From Hyphomicrobiales bacterium (lineage in GTDB: Bacteria > Pseudomonadota > Alphaproteobacteria > Rhizobiales > Xanthobacteraceae): a stretch of 34,552 nt of DNA. The notes beneath the pieces were generated by a model. It saw only the letters and a list, made by a program, of their open reading frames with translations. It ran no database searches and was not told the DNA's origin. Where the stretch lies: assembly GCA_009377695.1 (NCBI GenBank), contig WHTP01000064.1:1-34552 (forward strand), given 5' to 3'. Positions 25,325 to 32,038 of this stretch are shown here, piece after piece (within the stretch, counting starts at the first letter, position 1; each line of letters opens with the position of its first letter). Position numbers and translations under genes: made by a program.

Positions 25325-26731
25325 ATGGACGTGCTGATGCCGCAGCTCGGCGAGACCGTGGCTGAGGGCAAGATCACGAAGTGGTTCAAGTCGGCCGGCG
25401 ACGCCGTGAAGCCGGGCGACAACCTGTTCGAGATCGAGACCGACAAGGTGTCGATGGAGGTGCCCTCGACCACGACCGGCACGCTCGCGGAGATCCGCGT
25501 CGGCGTGGGGGAGGTCGCGCTGGTCGGCGCCGTGGTCGCGGTGATCGCGGGCGAGGGCGCTGCGACGCAGCAGCAAGCAGCCAAGGCCGAGGCCCCGCCT
25601 GCGCTCATTGCCGCGAAAGCGGACCCCCACCTTAATCCTCCCCCGCTTGCGGGGGAGGGAAGGGAGGGAGCTACACTGGGTCTCCGCCTTCGCGGGGACG
25701 AGCGACCGAGTAGCTCCGCACCGACCGCTCCCATCCCACTCGATCCGTTCTTCGAAGTGCGCACGCCCGAGCGCAATTTTGGTCCGGCGCGGATTGGCGG
25801 GAACACCATCACGCCGCTGGCGCGCCGGCTCGCAGGCGAGGCGGGGATCGATCTCAGCCGCATCACGCCGTCGGGCCCGCACGGGCGCATCGTGGCGGGC
25901 GACGTGGAGGCCGCCATTGGCACGCAGGCTCGCGCGGGCGCGCCGCCACGTGGCCCGTCGGCAGCGGAGGTGATGGCGCTCTATCGTGACGTGCCGTTCG
26001 AGGAGGCGCCGCTCGACGGGATGCGCAAGACCATCGCCACGCGGCTGGTCCAGGCAAAGCAAACCATCCCGCATTTCTATCTCACCGCCGACGTCGATAT
26101 CGGCCTGCTGTTGAAACTGCGCGAGGACGCCAACGCCGCCACGCTCCCCCTCCCTTACCCTCCCCCGCAAGCGGGGGAGGGTAGGGTGGGGGCCACGCCG
26201 GTCTATCGGCTTTCGATCAACGATCTCGTCATCAAGATGTGGGCCGCGGCGTTGCAGCGGGTGCCGGCGGCGAATGCGGTGTGGGCGGAAGACCGCATCC
26301 TGCGCTTCACGCATTCCGATATCGGCATCGCGGTCGCGATCGAGGGCGGGCTGATCACGCCGGTGATCCGGCAGGCCGAACTGAAATCGCTCAGCGCCAT
26401 TTCGGCGGAGATGAGCGAGCTCGCGGAGCGCGCTCGCTCGCGCAAGCTCAAGCCGGCTGAATACCAGGGCGGATCGTCGGCGATCTCGAATCTCGGCATG
26501 TACGGCGTGCGCGAATTCGCTGCGATCATCAATCCGCCGCATGCGACCATCCTCGCGGTCGGCGCGTCGCGCCGGCAGGCGGTCGAGAAAGACGACGGCG
26601 GGGTCGGCTTCGTCAGCATGATGACGGTGACGCTGTCCTGCGACCATCGTGTCGTCGACGGCGCGCTGGGTGCCGAGCTCCTCGCCGCCTTCAAGGGACT
26701 TGTCGAGCGGCCGACGACGGCATTGGTATAG
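25325..26731 (+). CDS. 2-oxo acid dehydrogenase E2 (dihydrolipoamide acyltransferase) with two in-frame repeat insertions
   Basis: This 468-residue E2 core protein has a lipoyl domain at 1-80 with lipoyl-lysine K41 in ETDKVSMEVP, and an E3/E1-binding domain at about 163-198 (TPLARRLAGEAGIDLSRI, GPHGRIVAGDV). The acyltransferase domain has the active-site DHRVVDG at 440-446. Two stretches are not typical of E2: residues about 101-131 in the linker, and about 273-291 in the catalytic domain, between REDANAA and YRLSINDLVIK. Both are encoded by palindromic repeats and read PPPLAGEGREGA and PPPQAGEGRVGA. Conserved motifs remain intact. AGGAAA at 25314-25319 sets the start. No E3 gene is in the window. 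Confidence 0.9.
   Translation: MDVLMPQLGETVAEGKITKWFKSAGDAVKPGDNLFEIETDKVSMEVPSTTTGTLAEIRVGVGEVALVGAVVAVIAGEGAATQQQAAKAEAPPALIAAKADPHLNPPPLAGEGREGATLGLRLRGDERPSSSAPTAPIPLDPFFEVRTPERNFGPARIGGNTITPLARRLAGEAGIDLSRITPSGPHGRIVAGDVEAAIGTQARAGAPPRGPSAAEVMALYRDVPFEEAPLDGMRKTIATRLVQAKQTIPHFYLTADVDIGLLLKLREDANAATLPLPYPPPQAGEGRVGATPVYRLSINDLVIKMWAAALQRVPAANAVWAEDRILRFTHSDIGIAVAIEGGLITPVIRQAELKSLSAISAEMSELAERARSRKLKPAEYQGGSSAISNLGMYGVREFAAIINPPHATILAVGASRRQAVEKDDGGVGFVSMMTVTLSCDHRVVDGALGAELLAAFKGLVERPTTALV
25624..25716. repeat. In-frame palindromic insertion 1 in E2 gene
   Basis: A perfect 10-base-pair hairpin, CCTCCCCCGC (25637-25646) and GCGGGGGAGG (25649-25658), sits within CCCCCACC...GGGAGGG arms. 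A second, unrelated palindrome follows directly at 25668-25716, bounded by GAGCTAC and GTAGCTC, with inner GTCTCCGC-CTTC-GCGGGGAC. The whole block is read through in frame and encodes part of the linker between the lipoyl and binding domains. Confidence 0.85.
26146..26192. repeat. In-frame palindromic insertion 2 in E2 gene
   Basis: CCCTCCCCCGC (26158-26168) pairs perfectly with GCGGGGGAGGG (26171-26181) around an AA loop, and flanking CCCTTA/TAGGG extends the stem. It is the same element as the first part of insertion 1 and is translated in the same phase, but it lies inside the catalytic domain. Confidence 0.87.
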
Positions 26732-26734
26732 CAT

Positions 26735-26875
26735 GTGTTTCCCGGGCGCAGCGCAGCACGAAGTGGTGCGCTGCAGACCCGGGATTCCGGTTTCTTGGAA
26801 TATTTAAGTAACCGGGGTCCCGGATCAGCGGTGCACCGTTACGCTGCGCTCCACGCTGCACCGCGTCCGGGACAC
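26735..26875. repeat. Dispersed palindromic repeat R1, copy 2
   Basis: This 141-base second copy of the element at 3522-3671 has left end GTGTTTCCCGGGCGC and right end GCGTCCGGGACAC, with matching internal segments such as AAGTGGTGCG, CCGGTTTCTT and GTCCCGGATCAGC. The order and spacing match copy 1. It begins four bases after the E2 stop and ends before the ribosome binding site of the next gene. Confidence 0.85.
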
Positions 26876-26902
26876 CAGGATTACAACAAGGGGGAGGGAG
26901 TC

Positions 26903-27325
26903 ATGACTGCAAAGTTCTGGATTTCCGCGGCTGTCATGTTCGTCTTGACGTTCGTGCTGAGCTTCGTTGTGCATGGTGTCTTGTTGCAGGGCGACTACAC
27001 GAAGATGCTGAGTTGGATGCGCAAGCCCGAGGAAGCGCAATCGCTGATGCCCTGGATGATTGTCGCTCATGCGCTATTCGCACTCGCATTTACCTGGATC
27101 TACCTGCAAGGCCGCGAGGACAAGCCGTGGCTCGCGCAGGGCATCCGCTACGGCATCGCCGTCGCATGCCTGGCGCTTATTCCGATCTACCTCATCTATC
27201 ACGTGGTCACGCCGGTTCCGTTGGACGTCGCATTCAAACAGATCGCTTATGACACCGTGCGTGTCGTCCTGATGGGCATCGTGCTGGCCTGGATCAATCG
27301 CGGAGCAGCGACCAAACATGGCTGA
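26903..27325 (+). CDS. Small four-helix membrane protein, unknown function
   Basis: This 140-residue protein has about four hydrophobic segments: FWISAAVMFVLTFVLSFVVH at the start, MPWMIVAHALFALAFTWIYL, YGIAVACLALIPIYLIYHVV and TVRVVLMGIVLAWI. I do not recognise a named family with confidence. ATG 26903 follows a strong GGGAGGGAG purine stretch; the frame is open upstream only through the repeat. It overlaps the hydroxyacid dehydrogenase gene by eight bases, so the two are co-translated. Confidence 0.75.
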   Translation: MTAKFWISAAVMFVLTFVLSFVVHGVLLQGDYTKMLSWMRKPEEAQSLMPWMIVAHALFALAFTWIYLQGREDKPWLAQGIRYGIAVACLALIPIYLIYHVVTPVPLDVAFKQIAYDTVRVVLMGIVLAWINRGAATKHG

Positions 27326-28298
27326 TGGGAAGATCGAGGTCCTGTTGTCCGGCCCGCCGAAGCCGACGATCGTCAATGGCCTCGCGCCGTTCTTGGTGCA
27401 TCGTCTCGCCGATGCCAAGGACCGCGATGCGTTCTTGAAAGAGATCGGGCCCAGGGTCCGCGCCATCGCGTCGAGCGTCACGTCGGACGCGATCGGCGCC
27501 GGCCTCATGTCGAAGCTGCCGAAGCTCGAGATCGTCTCGACCTTCGGCGTCGGCTACGACCACGTCGACGTCGCCTGGGCGGCCGAGCATGGCGTCACTG
27601 TCACCAACACGCCGCGGGTGCTCACCGAAGAAGTCGCCGACACCGCGCTCGGGCTCATTCTGTGCACAGTGCGTGAATTCCCGCAGGCGGAGCGCTTCCT
27701 GCGCGCCGGCAAATGGGTCGGGCGCGGCTACCCGCTCACCAAGGCGACATTGCGTGACCGCACCGTCGGCATGGTCGGCATGGGCGCCATCGGTCAGGCG
27801 ATCGCGCGGCGGCTCGAGGCGATGAAGGTGCCGGTGGTCTATCACTCGCGACGCCCGGCGGCGGGGGCGGCGTGCCGCCACTATCCGAAGCTCCTCGACA
27901 TGGCGCGCGATGTCGACATCATCGTCGTCATCACGCCCGGCGGCCCGGAAACGAAGGATTTGATCAATGCCGACGTGCTCAAGGCGCTCGGGCCCAATGG
28001 AATTCTGATCAACATGGCGCGCGGTTCGGTGGTTGATGAGCCGGCGCTAATCCAGGCGCTCAAGGACAAGACCATCCTATCGGCCGGGCTTGACGTCTAT
28101 GTGCGCGAGCCCGACGTGCCTGCGGAGCTGATCGCGATGGAGAATGTCGTTCTCTTCCCGCATCTTGGCTCGGCCTCGGTCTATACGCGCACACAGATGG
28201 ACCAGCTCGTGGTCGATAATCTTAACGCATGGGCTGCCGGCAAGGGACCGCTCACGCCGGTGCCGGAGACGCCGTGGCCGCCACGCCGCTCTTCGTGA
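27318..28298 (+). CDS. D-2-hydroxyacid dehydrogenase (glyoxylate/hydroxypyruvate reductase-like)
   Basis: This 326-residue NAD(P)-dependent dehydrogenase has the Rossmann motif VGMVGMGAIGQAIARRLEAM, then the catalytic triad R235 (MARGSVVDE), E264 (VREPDVP) and H282 (FPHLGSAS). STFGVGYDHVD is also typical. The family reduces 2-oxo acids to D-2-hydroxyacids. With glcDEF in the same window, glyoxylate is an attractive substrate, but that is inference. The start ATG 27318 lies inside the upstream membrane-protein gene. Confidence 0.9.
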   Translation: MADGKIEVLLSGPPKPTIVNGLAPFLVHRLADAKDRDAFLKEIGPRVRAIASSVTSDAIGAGLMSKLPKLEIVSTFGVGYDHVDVAWAAEHGVTVTNTPRVLTEEVADTALGLILCTVREFPQAERFLRAGKWVGRGYPLTKATLRDRTVGMVGMGAIGQAIARRLEAMKVPVVYHSRRPAAGAACRHYPKLLDMARDVDIIVVITPGGPETKDLINADVLKALGPNGILINMARGSVVDEPALIQALKDKTILSAGLDVYVREPDVPAELIAMENVVLFPHLGSASVYTRTQMDQLVVDNLNAWAAGKGPLTPVPETPWPPRRSS

Positions 28299-28371
28299 TG
28301 CTGCTCCGCATGACGACGCCATGATGCCGTGCTAGCTTTGCAGGTCGGCTCGGTAGCTATTCGGTGAGTTC

Positions 28372-29064
28372 ATGGTGCGTAGCGTTGCGTTAGTCGCGGC
28401 CTTGATCCTGACTGTGATGGTCTTCAGCGCGATTCCTGGCGTTGCGCGCGGCGAGGGCGCTGTCAGCGAGGCGATGGTCGGCGGCTGGGAAATTTCAAAC
28501 GTTGATCGCGACCGCCGCTGCCCGGTGACGTTCAGCGCCGCGGCGGTGCCCGGCGGCCATAGGATTGATTTCGATAGCGAGTGTCCTGGCGCGTTCCCGT
28601 CGCTCGCGGGTGTGGTCGCCTGGGGATTCGGACCCAAGGAAGTGCTGCGGCTGCTCGACGCCAACGGCGGCGCCGTGATGGAGTTCACCGAGGTCGAGAA
28701 CGGGATGTTCGAATCCGAACGCGGGGCGGACGGGCTTTTGTTCCTGCAAACCCAGGCGGCGCTCAAGGCCGAGGCGCGGACGGCGGAGCAGATCGTCGGC
28801 GACTGGAATCTGCTGCGCGAGGCCGACAAGCCTTTGTGCCGGCTGACGCTCTCCGACAGCGCGAGTGGCGACGCCTTCCGCGTGATCGTGAAGCCGGGCT
28901 GCGACAAGACGATCGGCAGCTTTGCCCCGATGACCTGGCGGCTCGAGCGCGATCAGCTCCTCTTGACCGGGCGCGGCGGCACCTGGCGGTTCTCGGAAAG
29001 CGACGCCACGGTCTGGGAGCGCGTGCCGCTGACAGTCGACCCGCTGCTCCTGGTGCGACAGTGA
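28372..29064 (+). CDS. Tandem AprI/Inh-type metalloprotease inhibitor
   Basis: This 230-residue exported protein has a signal peptide at 1-26 (cleavage near VARG) followed by two similar beta-barrel domains. Domain 1 (about 34-125) has VGGWEISN, a Cys pair (CPVTF and ECPGAF) and GFGPKEVLRLL. Domain 2 (about 140-228) has VGDWNLLRE, a Cys pair (CRLTL and GCDKTI) and the matching WRLERDQLLLTG. This is the AprI/Inh/Omp19 pattern; such proteins inhibit serralysin-type proteases in the periplasm. No protease gene lies nearby. The tandem arrangement is unusual compared with single-domain AprI. Confidence 0.75.
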   Translation: MVRSVALVAALILTVMVFSAIPGVARGEGAVSEAMVGGWEISNVDRDRRCPVTFSAAAVPGGHRIDFDSECPGAFPSLAGVVAWGFGPKEVLRLLDANGGAVMEFTEVENGMFESERGADGLLFLQTQAALKAEARTAEQIVGDWNLLREADKPLCRLTLSDSASGDAFRVIVKPGCDKTIGSFAPMTWRLERDQLLLTGRGGTWRFSESDATVWERVPLTVDPLLLVRQ

Positions 29065-29103
29065 ATGCGATTGACCTTCGCCGCCGCGGCTTCTTGAGTG
29101 CCC

Positions 29104-29135
29104 CTAGAGTCTGATCCGATCGGATCAAACTCTAG
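29104..29135. repeat. CTAG-bounded short palindrome
   Basis: CTAGAGT and ACTCTAG enclose the 16-base palindrome TGATCCGATCGGATCA. The element is 32 bases long and lies 39 bases after the inhibitor stop. It is followed by a ten-base spacer and a second hairpin. Confidence 0.75.
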
Positions 29136-29145
29136 GATCTTGGTT

Positions 29146-29194
29146 GAGCATGATCTTTTCCGAAAACCGGTTTCCACTTTTCGGGATCATGCTC
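29146..29194. repeat. GAGCATGATC hairpin repeat
   Basis: GAGCATGATC pairs with GATCATGCTC (10 base pairs), and inner CCGAAAA pairs with TTTTCGG. The left arm alone has an unpaired T-run between the stems. I recall this sequence as a very common Rhizobiales repeat. It shares the stem-bulge-stem design of the CTAG elements and ends 26 bases before the next gene's start. Confidence 0.8.
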
Positions 29195-29220
29195 TAAAGC
29201 GCGTGATCAGGGAGATCGCC

Positions 29221-30255
29221 ATGTGGCTCAAGGGACAGGCGGCCATCGCATTTGCGGCGTCGCTCGCCGTCATCTCGGCGGCGGGCACGGCCAAGGCCGA
29301 AACTGCCGCCGACTTCTATAAAGGCAAGACGGTCACACTGATAGCCGGCTTCCCGCCCGGCGGCGGATACGACACCTATGTGCGGGTGCTGGCGCGACAT
29401 TTCGGCCGCTTCCTACCGGGACAGCCCAACGTGATCGCAACCAACATGCCAGGCGCGGGATCGCTGACTGCGGCCAACACGATCTACAACAAATACCCTC
29501 CCGACGGCCTCGCGCTCGTGATGTTCGCATCGTCGGCGGCGATGGAGCCCTTGATCGGCAACAAGTCGGCGCTGTTCGATCCATCGAAATTCAGTTGGAT
29601 CGGCTCGATGTCGCAGGACGTGGCCTATTGCGCCGTGTGGCAGCATCCCGGCGGCGCGACCACGTTCGACGAGATGCTCACCAAGGAGACGATCATCGGC
29701 GGCGGCGCGCCGGCGGCCATCACCTATCAGCACCCGATGGTGCTCAAGAACGTGCTCAAGGCCAACTTCAAGGTCATCCAGGGCTACAAGGGCACGCGCG
29801 ACATCAACATCGCCATGCAGCGCGGCGAGGTGAACGGCACTTGCGGCATGTTCGGCTCGTCGGTCAAATCGCAGTTCGGCGCCGAGGTGAAGGACGGGCG
29901 CATGAAGCTCTTCATCCAGATGGGCAGCAGGCGCTCGAACGAGTTCGGCAACATTCCAAGCGTGTTCGACTATGCCAAGACCGACGAGGATCGCGCGATC
30001 CTGCGATTCCATTTCGAGCAGCTTCTGCTCGGCCGCCCGCTAGCGGGACCACCCGGCATCCCGGCCGACCGCCTGGCAGTGCTGCGCGCTGCTTTGTTCG
30101 CGACCATGAAAGACCCGCAGTTCTTGGCGGAGGCGACCAAGGCGGGCCTCGACATCGATCCGGTGCAACCGGCAGAGGTCATGGCGCTGCTCAAACAGTT
30201 CTCGTCGTTCTCCCCCGCCCTTCTCGAAAAGGCGAAAGAAGCCATGGGGCGCTAA
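29221..30255 (+). CDS. Bug-like tricarboxylate transport receptor
   Basis: This 344-residue periplasmic solute receptor has a signal peptide ending in GTAKA (residue 26) and mature start ETAADFYKGKTVTLIAGF, then the pocket loops FPPGGGYDTYVR and TNMPGAGSLTAAN followed by YPPDGLAL. It is a longer, diverged member of the tripartite tricarboxylate receptor family, distinct from the one at 20123. No membrane partners are encoded nearby. The start ATG 29221 follows GGGAG about seven bases upstream; upstream in-frame sequence is repeat DNA. It precedes the monooxygenase gene, separated by two hairpin elements. Confidence 0.85.
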   Translation: MWLKGQAAIAFAASLAVISAAGTAKAETAADFYKGKTVTLIAGFPPGGGYDTYVRVLARHFGRFLPGQPNVIATNMPGAGSLTAANTIYNKYPPDGLALVMFASSAAMEPLIGNKSALFDPSKFSWIGSMSQDVAYCAVWQHPGGATTFDEMLTKETIIGGGAPAAITYQHPMVLKNVLKANFKVIQGYKGTRDINIAMQRGEVNGTCGMFGSSVKSQFGAEVKDGRMKLFIQMGSRRSNEFGNIPSVFDYAKTDEDRAILRFHFEQLLLGRPLAGPPGIPADRLAVLRAALFATMKDPQFLAEATKAGLDIDPVQPAEVMALLKQFSSFSPALLEKAKEAMGR

Positions 30256-30304
30256 TAGATGTTTTAGTGAAGCTCGCATTGATTCCAGGTCATCGGAGCA
30301 CATT

Positions 30305-30382
30305 CTAGTGGAGTGGATTTGACATTCGCTACCCGTAGACCGCAGACTCCCAAAGCGAATGTCAAATCCAAAACTCCACTAG
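30305..30382. repeat. CTAG hairpin element, type C
   Basis: This 78-base hairpin begins CTAGTGGAGT and ends ACTCCACTAG. Inner arms GGATTTGACATTCGCT and AGCGAATGTCAAATCC pair perfectly over 16 bases. The right arm alone carries extra A residues between the stems, as in type A. It starts 49 bases after the receptor stop and is joined to type D by the 12-base spacer CAGCTTAATTTG. Confidence 0.9.
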
Positions 30383-30394
30383 CAGCTTAATTTG

Positions 30395-30470
30395 CTAGTG
30401 GTCCTTTGATTCTAACATTCGCAAAGTCGCCCGCTGAGAAGGGATGCGAATGTTAGAATCGGACCACTAG
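30395..30470. repeat. CTAG hairpin element, type D (copy 1)
   Basis: This 76-base hairpin begins CTAGTGGTCC and ends GGACCACTAG. Inner arms GATTCTAACATTCGCA and TGCGAATGTTAGAATC pair perfectly over 16 bases. The left arm alone has an unpaired TTT. It ends 25 bases before the HpaB-family start. An inverted copy with only two mismatches is at 34323-34398. Confidence 0.92.
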
Positions 30471-30495
30471 CTTCGATTTCGGACGGGGCGTTCCA

Positions 30496-31953
30496 ATGCT
30501 GGCGACGGGGCGGCAGAAACTCGAGCGTATGCGCGACGGCCGCGTCGTCTATGTCGGCGCGGAGCGCGTCGACGATGTCACCGCGCACCCTGCGTTTCGC
30601 CGCGGTGCCAAGACCATCGCTGCGCTTTATGATCTCAAGGCTGATCCGGCAAAGGCCGCGCTGTTTTCGTATGAGGAGAACGGTGAGCGTTACGCGCTGC
30701 AGTGCAGCCGCGACGACGTCGTTCGCCGCATGCAGGCGCTGCGCGCCACTGCCGAGGCGACCTACGGCTTCATCGGCCGGTCGCCCGAGCAGGTCGCGGG
30801 CCTCATCACCGGCCTCGCCATGAATCCCTCGGTGCTGGAGAATTTACACCCGGGCTTCGGCGAAAACCTGATCCGCTTTTACGAGCGCGCCCGCCGGGAC
30901 GATTTCTATCTCTGTTTTGCGGTAACGCCGCCGACTGGCATGCGCGCGACCGAGCTGTTTCCCGGCCAGGAGCGCGCCGACCCCAATCTTCAGGTGGTCG
31001 CCGAGGACGATGCCGGCGTCACCGTCTCCGGCATGAAGATGCTTGCCACCAGCGCGATCTATGCCGACGAAATCCTCATCGGCAACCTCACGCCGATCGC
31101 CGAGAAGTTCAAGAGCGAGGCGATCACTGCGGCGGTCCCGTTGAACGCGCCCGGACTCGCGCTATGGTCGCGGCAGCCTTATGCGCGCAACGTCGCGCAT
31201 GAGGCCGATTATCCGCTGTCGTATCGCTTTGACGAGACCGACAGCGTCCTGGTCTGCGACCGCGTAAAAATTCCGTGGGAGCGCGTGTTCCTGCACAATG
31301 ACGCGGTCATGTCGCGCCGCATCTACACCGACACGCCGGCGAACTGTTACCAGAATCACCATTCCAACATTCGGTTCTGGGTGAAGCTGGGCCTGATCGT
31401 CGGCCTCGCGAGCCGCATCACGCAGGCGAACGGCATCGACAAAATCCCGGCGGTACGCGAGATGCTCGGCCGGCTCGCCGCGCTCGAGGCGACCATGGGC
31501 GGGCTGGTGCACGGCCAGATCGAGGCGTTCGAGGAATGGCCGGAAGGCTACGCGACGCCAAACCGGCGCATCATGTATGCCGCGCTCAACTGGTGTCAGG
31601 AGCACCACACCGAGATCGTCGACATGTTGCGCACGCTGCTCGGCGGCATTCCGCTCTTGATGCCCGCCTCGATCGACGTCATGACAGACGAGCCGTTGCG
31701 CTCAACCTTCGAGCGCTGGTGGAAAACACCGTCGATCGCGGCGCTCGACCGCTACAAGCTCTACAAGCTTGCCTGGGACATCGTGGGCTCGGAATTCGCC
31801 GGCCGCCACATGCTCTACGAGAAATTCTACGCCGGCAATTCACTCATCGTGCGCAATCAGTCGGATCGCGAGGCGCCCTGGGAGCGCTTTCACGCGATCG
31901 TGGATGGACTGTTGAACGATGTGCAGGTGCCAGACCTGCCGGAGCGGAAATAG
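30496..31953 (+). CDS. 4-hydroxyphenylacetate 3-monooxygenase (HpaB) family flavin oxygenase
   Basis: This 485-residue FADH2-dependent monooxygenase matches the HpaB family: LRDGR-like MRDGRVVYVGAERVDDVTAH at the start, then GLAMNPSVLENLHPGF, GMKMLATSAIYADEILIG, the helical YQNHHSNIRFWVKLGL and C-terminal KFYAGNSLIVRNQS. Members hydroxylate phenols, or catalyse dehydration or oxygenation of related substrates, using reduced flavin supplied by a partner reductase (HpaC). No HpaC-like gene is in the window. ATG 30496 has only a weak GGACGGGG upstream. It follows a type D hairpin. Confidence 0.9.
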   Translation: MLATGRQKLERMRDGRVVYVGAERVDDVTAHPAFRRGAKTIAALYDLKADPAKAALFSYEENGERYALQCSRDDVVRRMQALRATAEATYGFIGRSPEQVAGLITGLAMNPSVLENLHPGFGENLIRFYERARRDDFYLCFAVTPPTGMRATELFPGQERADPNLQVVAEDDAGVTVSGMKMLATSAIYADEILIGNLTPIAEKFKSEAITAAVPLNAPGLALWSRQPYARNVAHEADYPLSYRFDETDSVLVCDRVKIPWERVFLHNDAVMSRRIYTDTPANCYQNHHSNIRFWVKLGLIVGLASRITQANGIDKIPAVREMLGRLAALEATMGGLVHGQIEAFEEWPEGYATPNRRIMYAALNWCQEHHTEIVDMLRTLLGGIPLLMPASIDVMTDEPLRSTFERWWKTPSIAALDRYKLYKLAWDIVGSEFAGRHMLYEKFYAGNSLIVRNQSDREAPWERFHAIVDGLLNDVQVPDLPERK

Positions 31954-31967
31954 TCGACTATCTCACG

Positions 31968-31994
31968 CATTGGCGCCCCGGCGGGGCGCCAATG
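31968..31994. terminator. Strong hairpin after the monooxygenase gene
   Basis: CATTGGCGCCCC (31968-31979) and GGGGCGCCAATG (31983-31994) form a perfect 12-base-pair stem with a three-base loop, 15 bases after the stop codon. There is no clear T-run. It lies between convergent genes (the next gene is on the minus strand), so it probably ends or protects transcripts from at least one side. Confidence 0.55.
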
Positions 31995-32038
31995 TCGGCT
32001 TTCGGTTGGAAGTGGCAGCTTCTCTCGGAAAGTACCAC

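Noticed and set aside
25307-26734. 475-codon minus-strand frame opposite the E2 gene
   Set aside because: Antisense shadow in GC-rich DNA; E2 domains on the plus strand are unmistakable.
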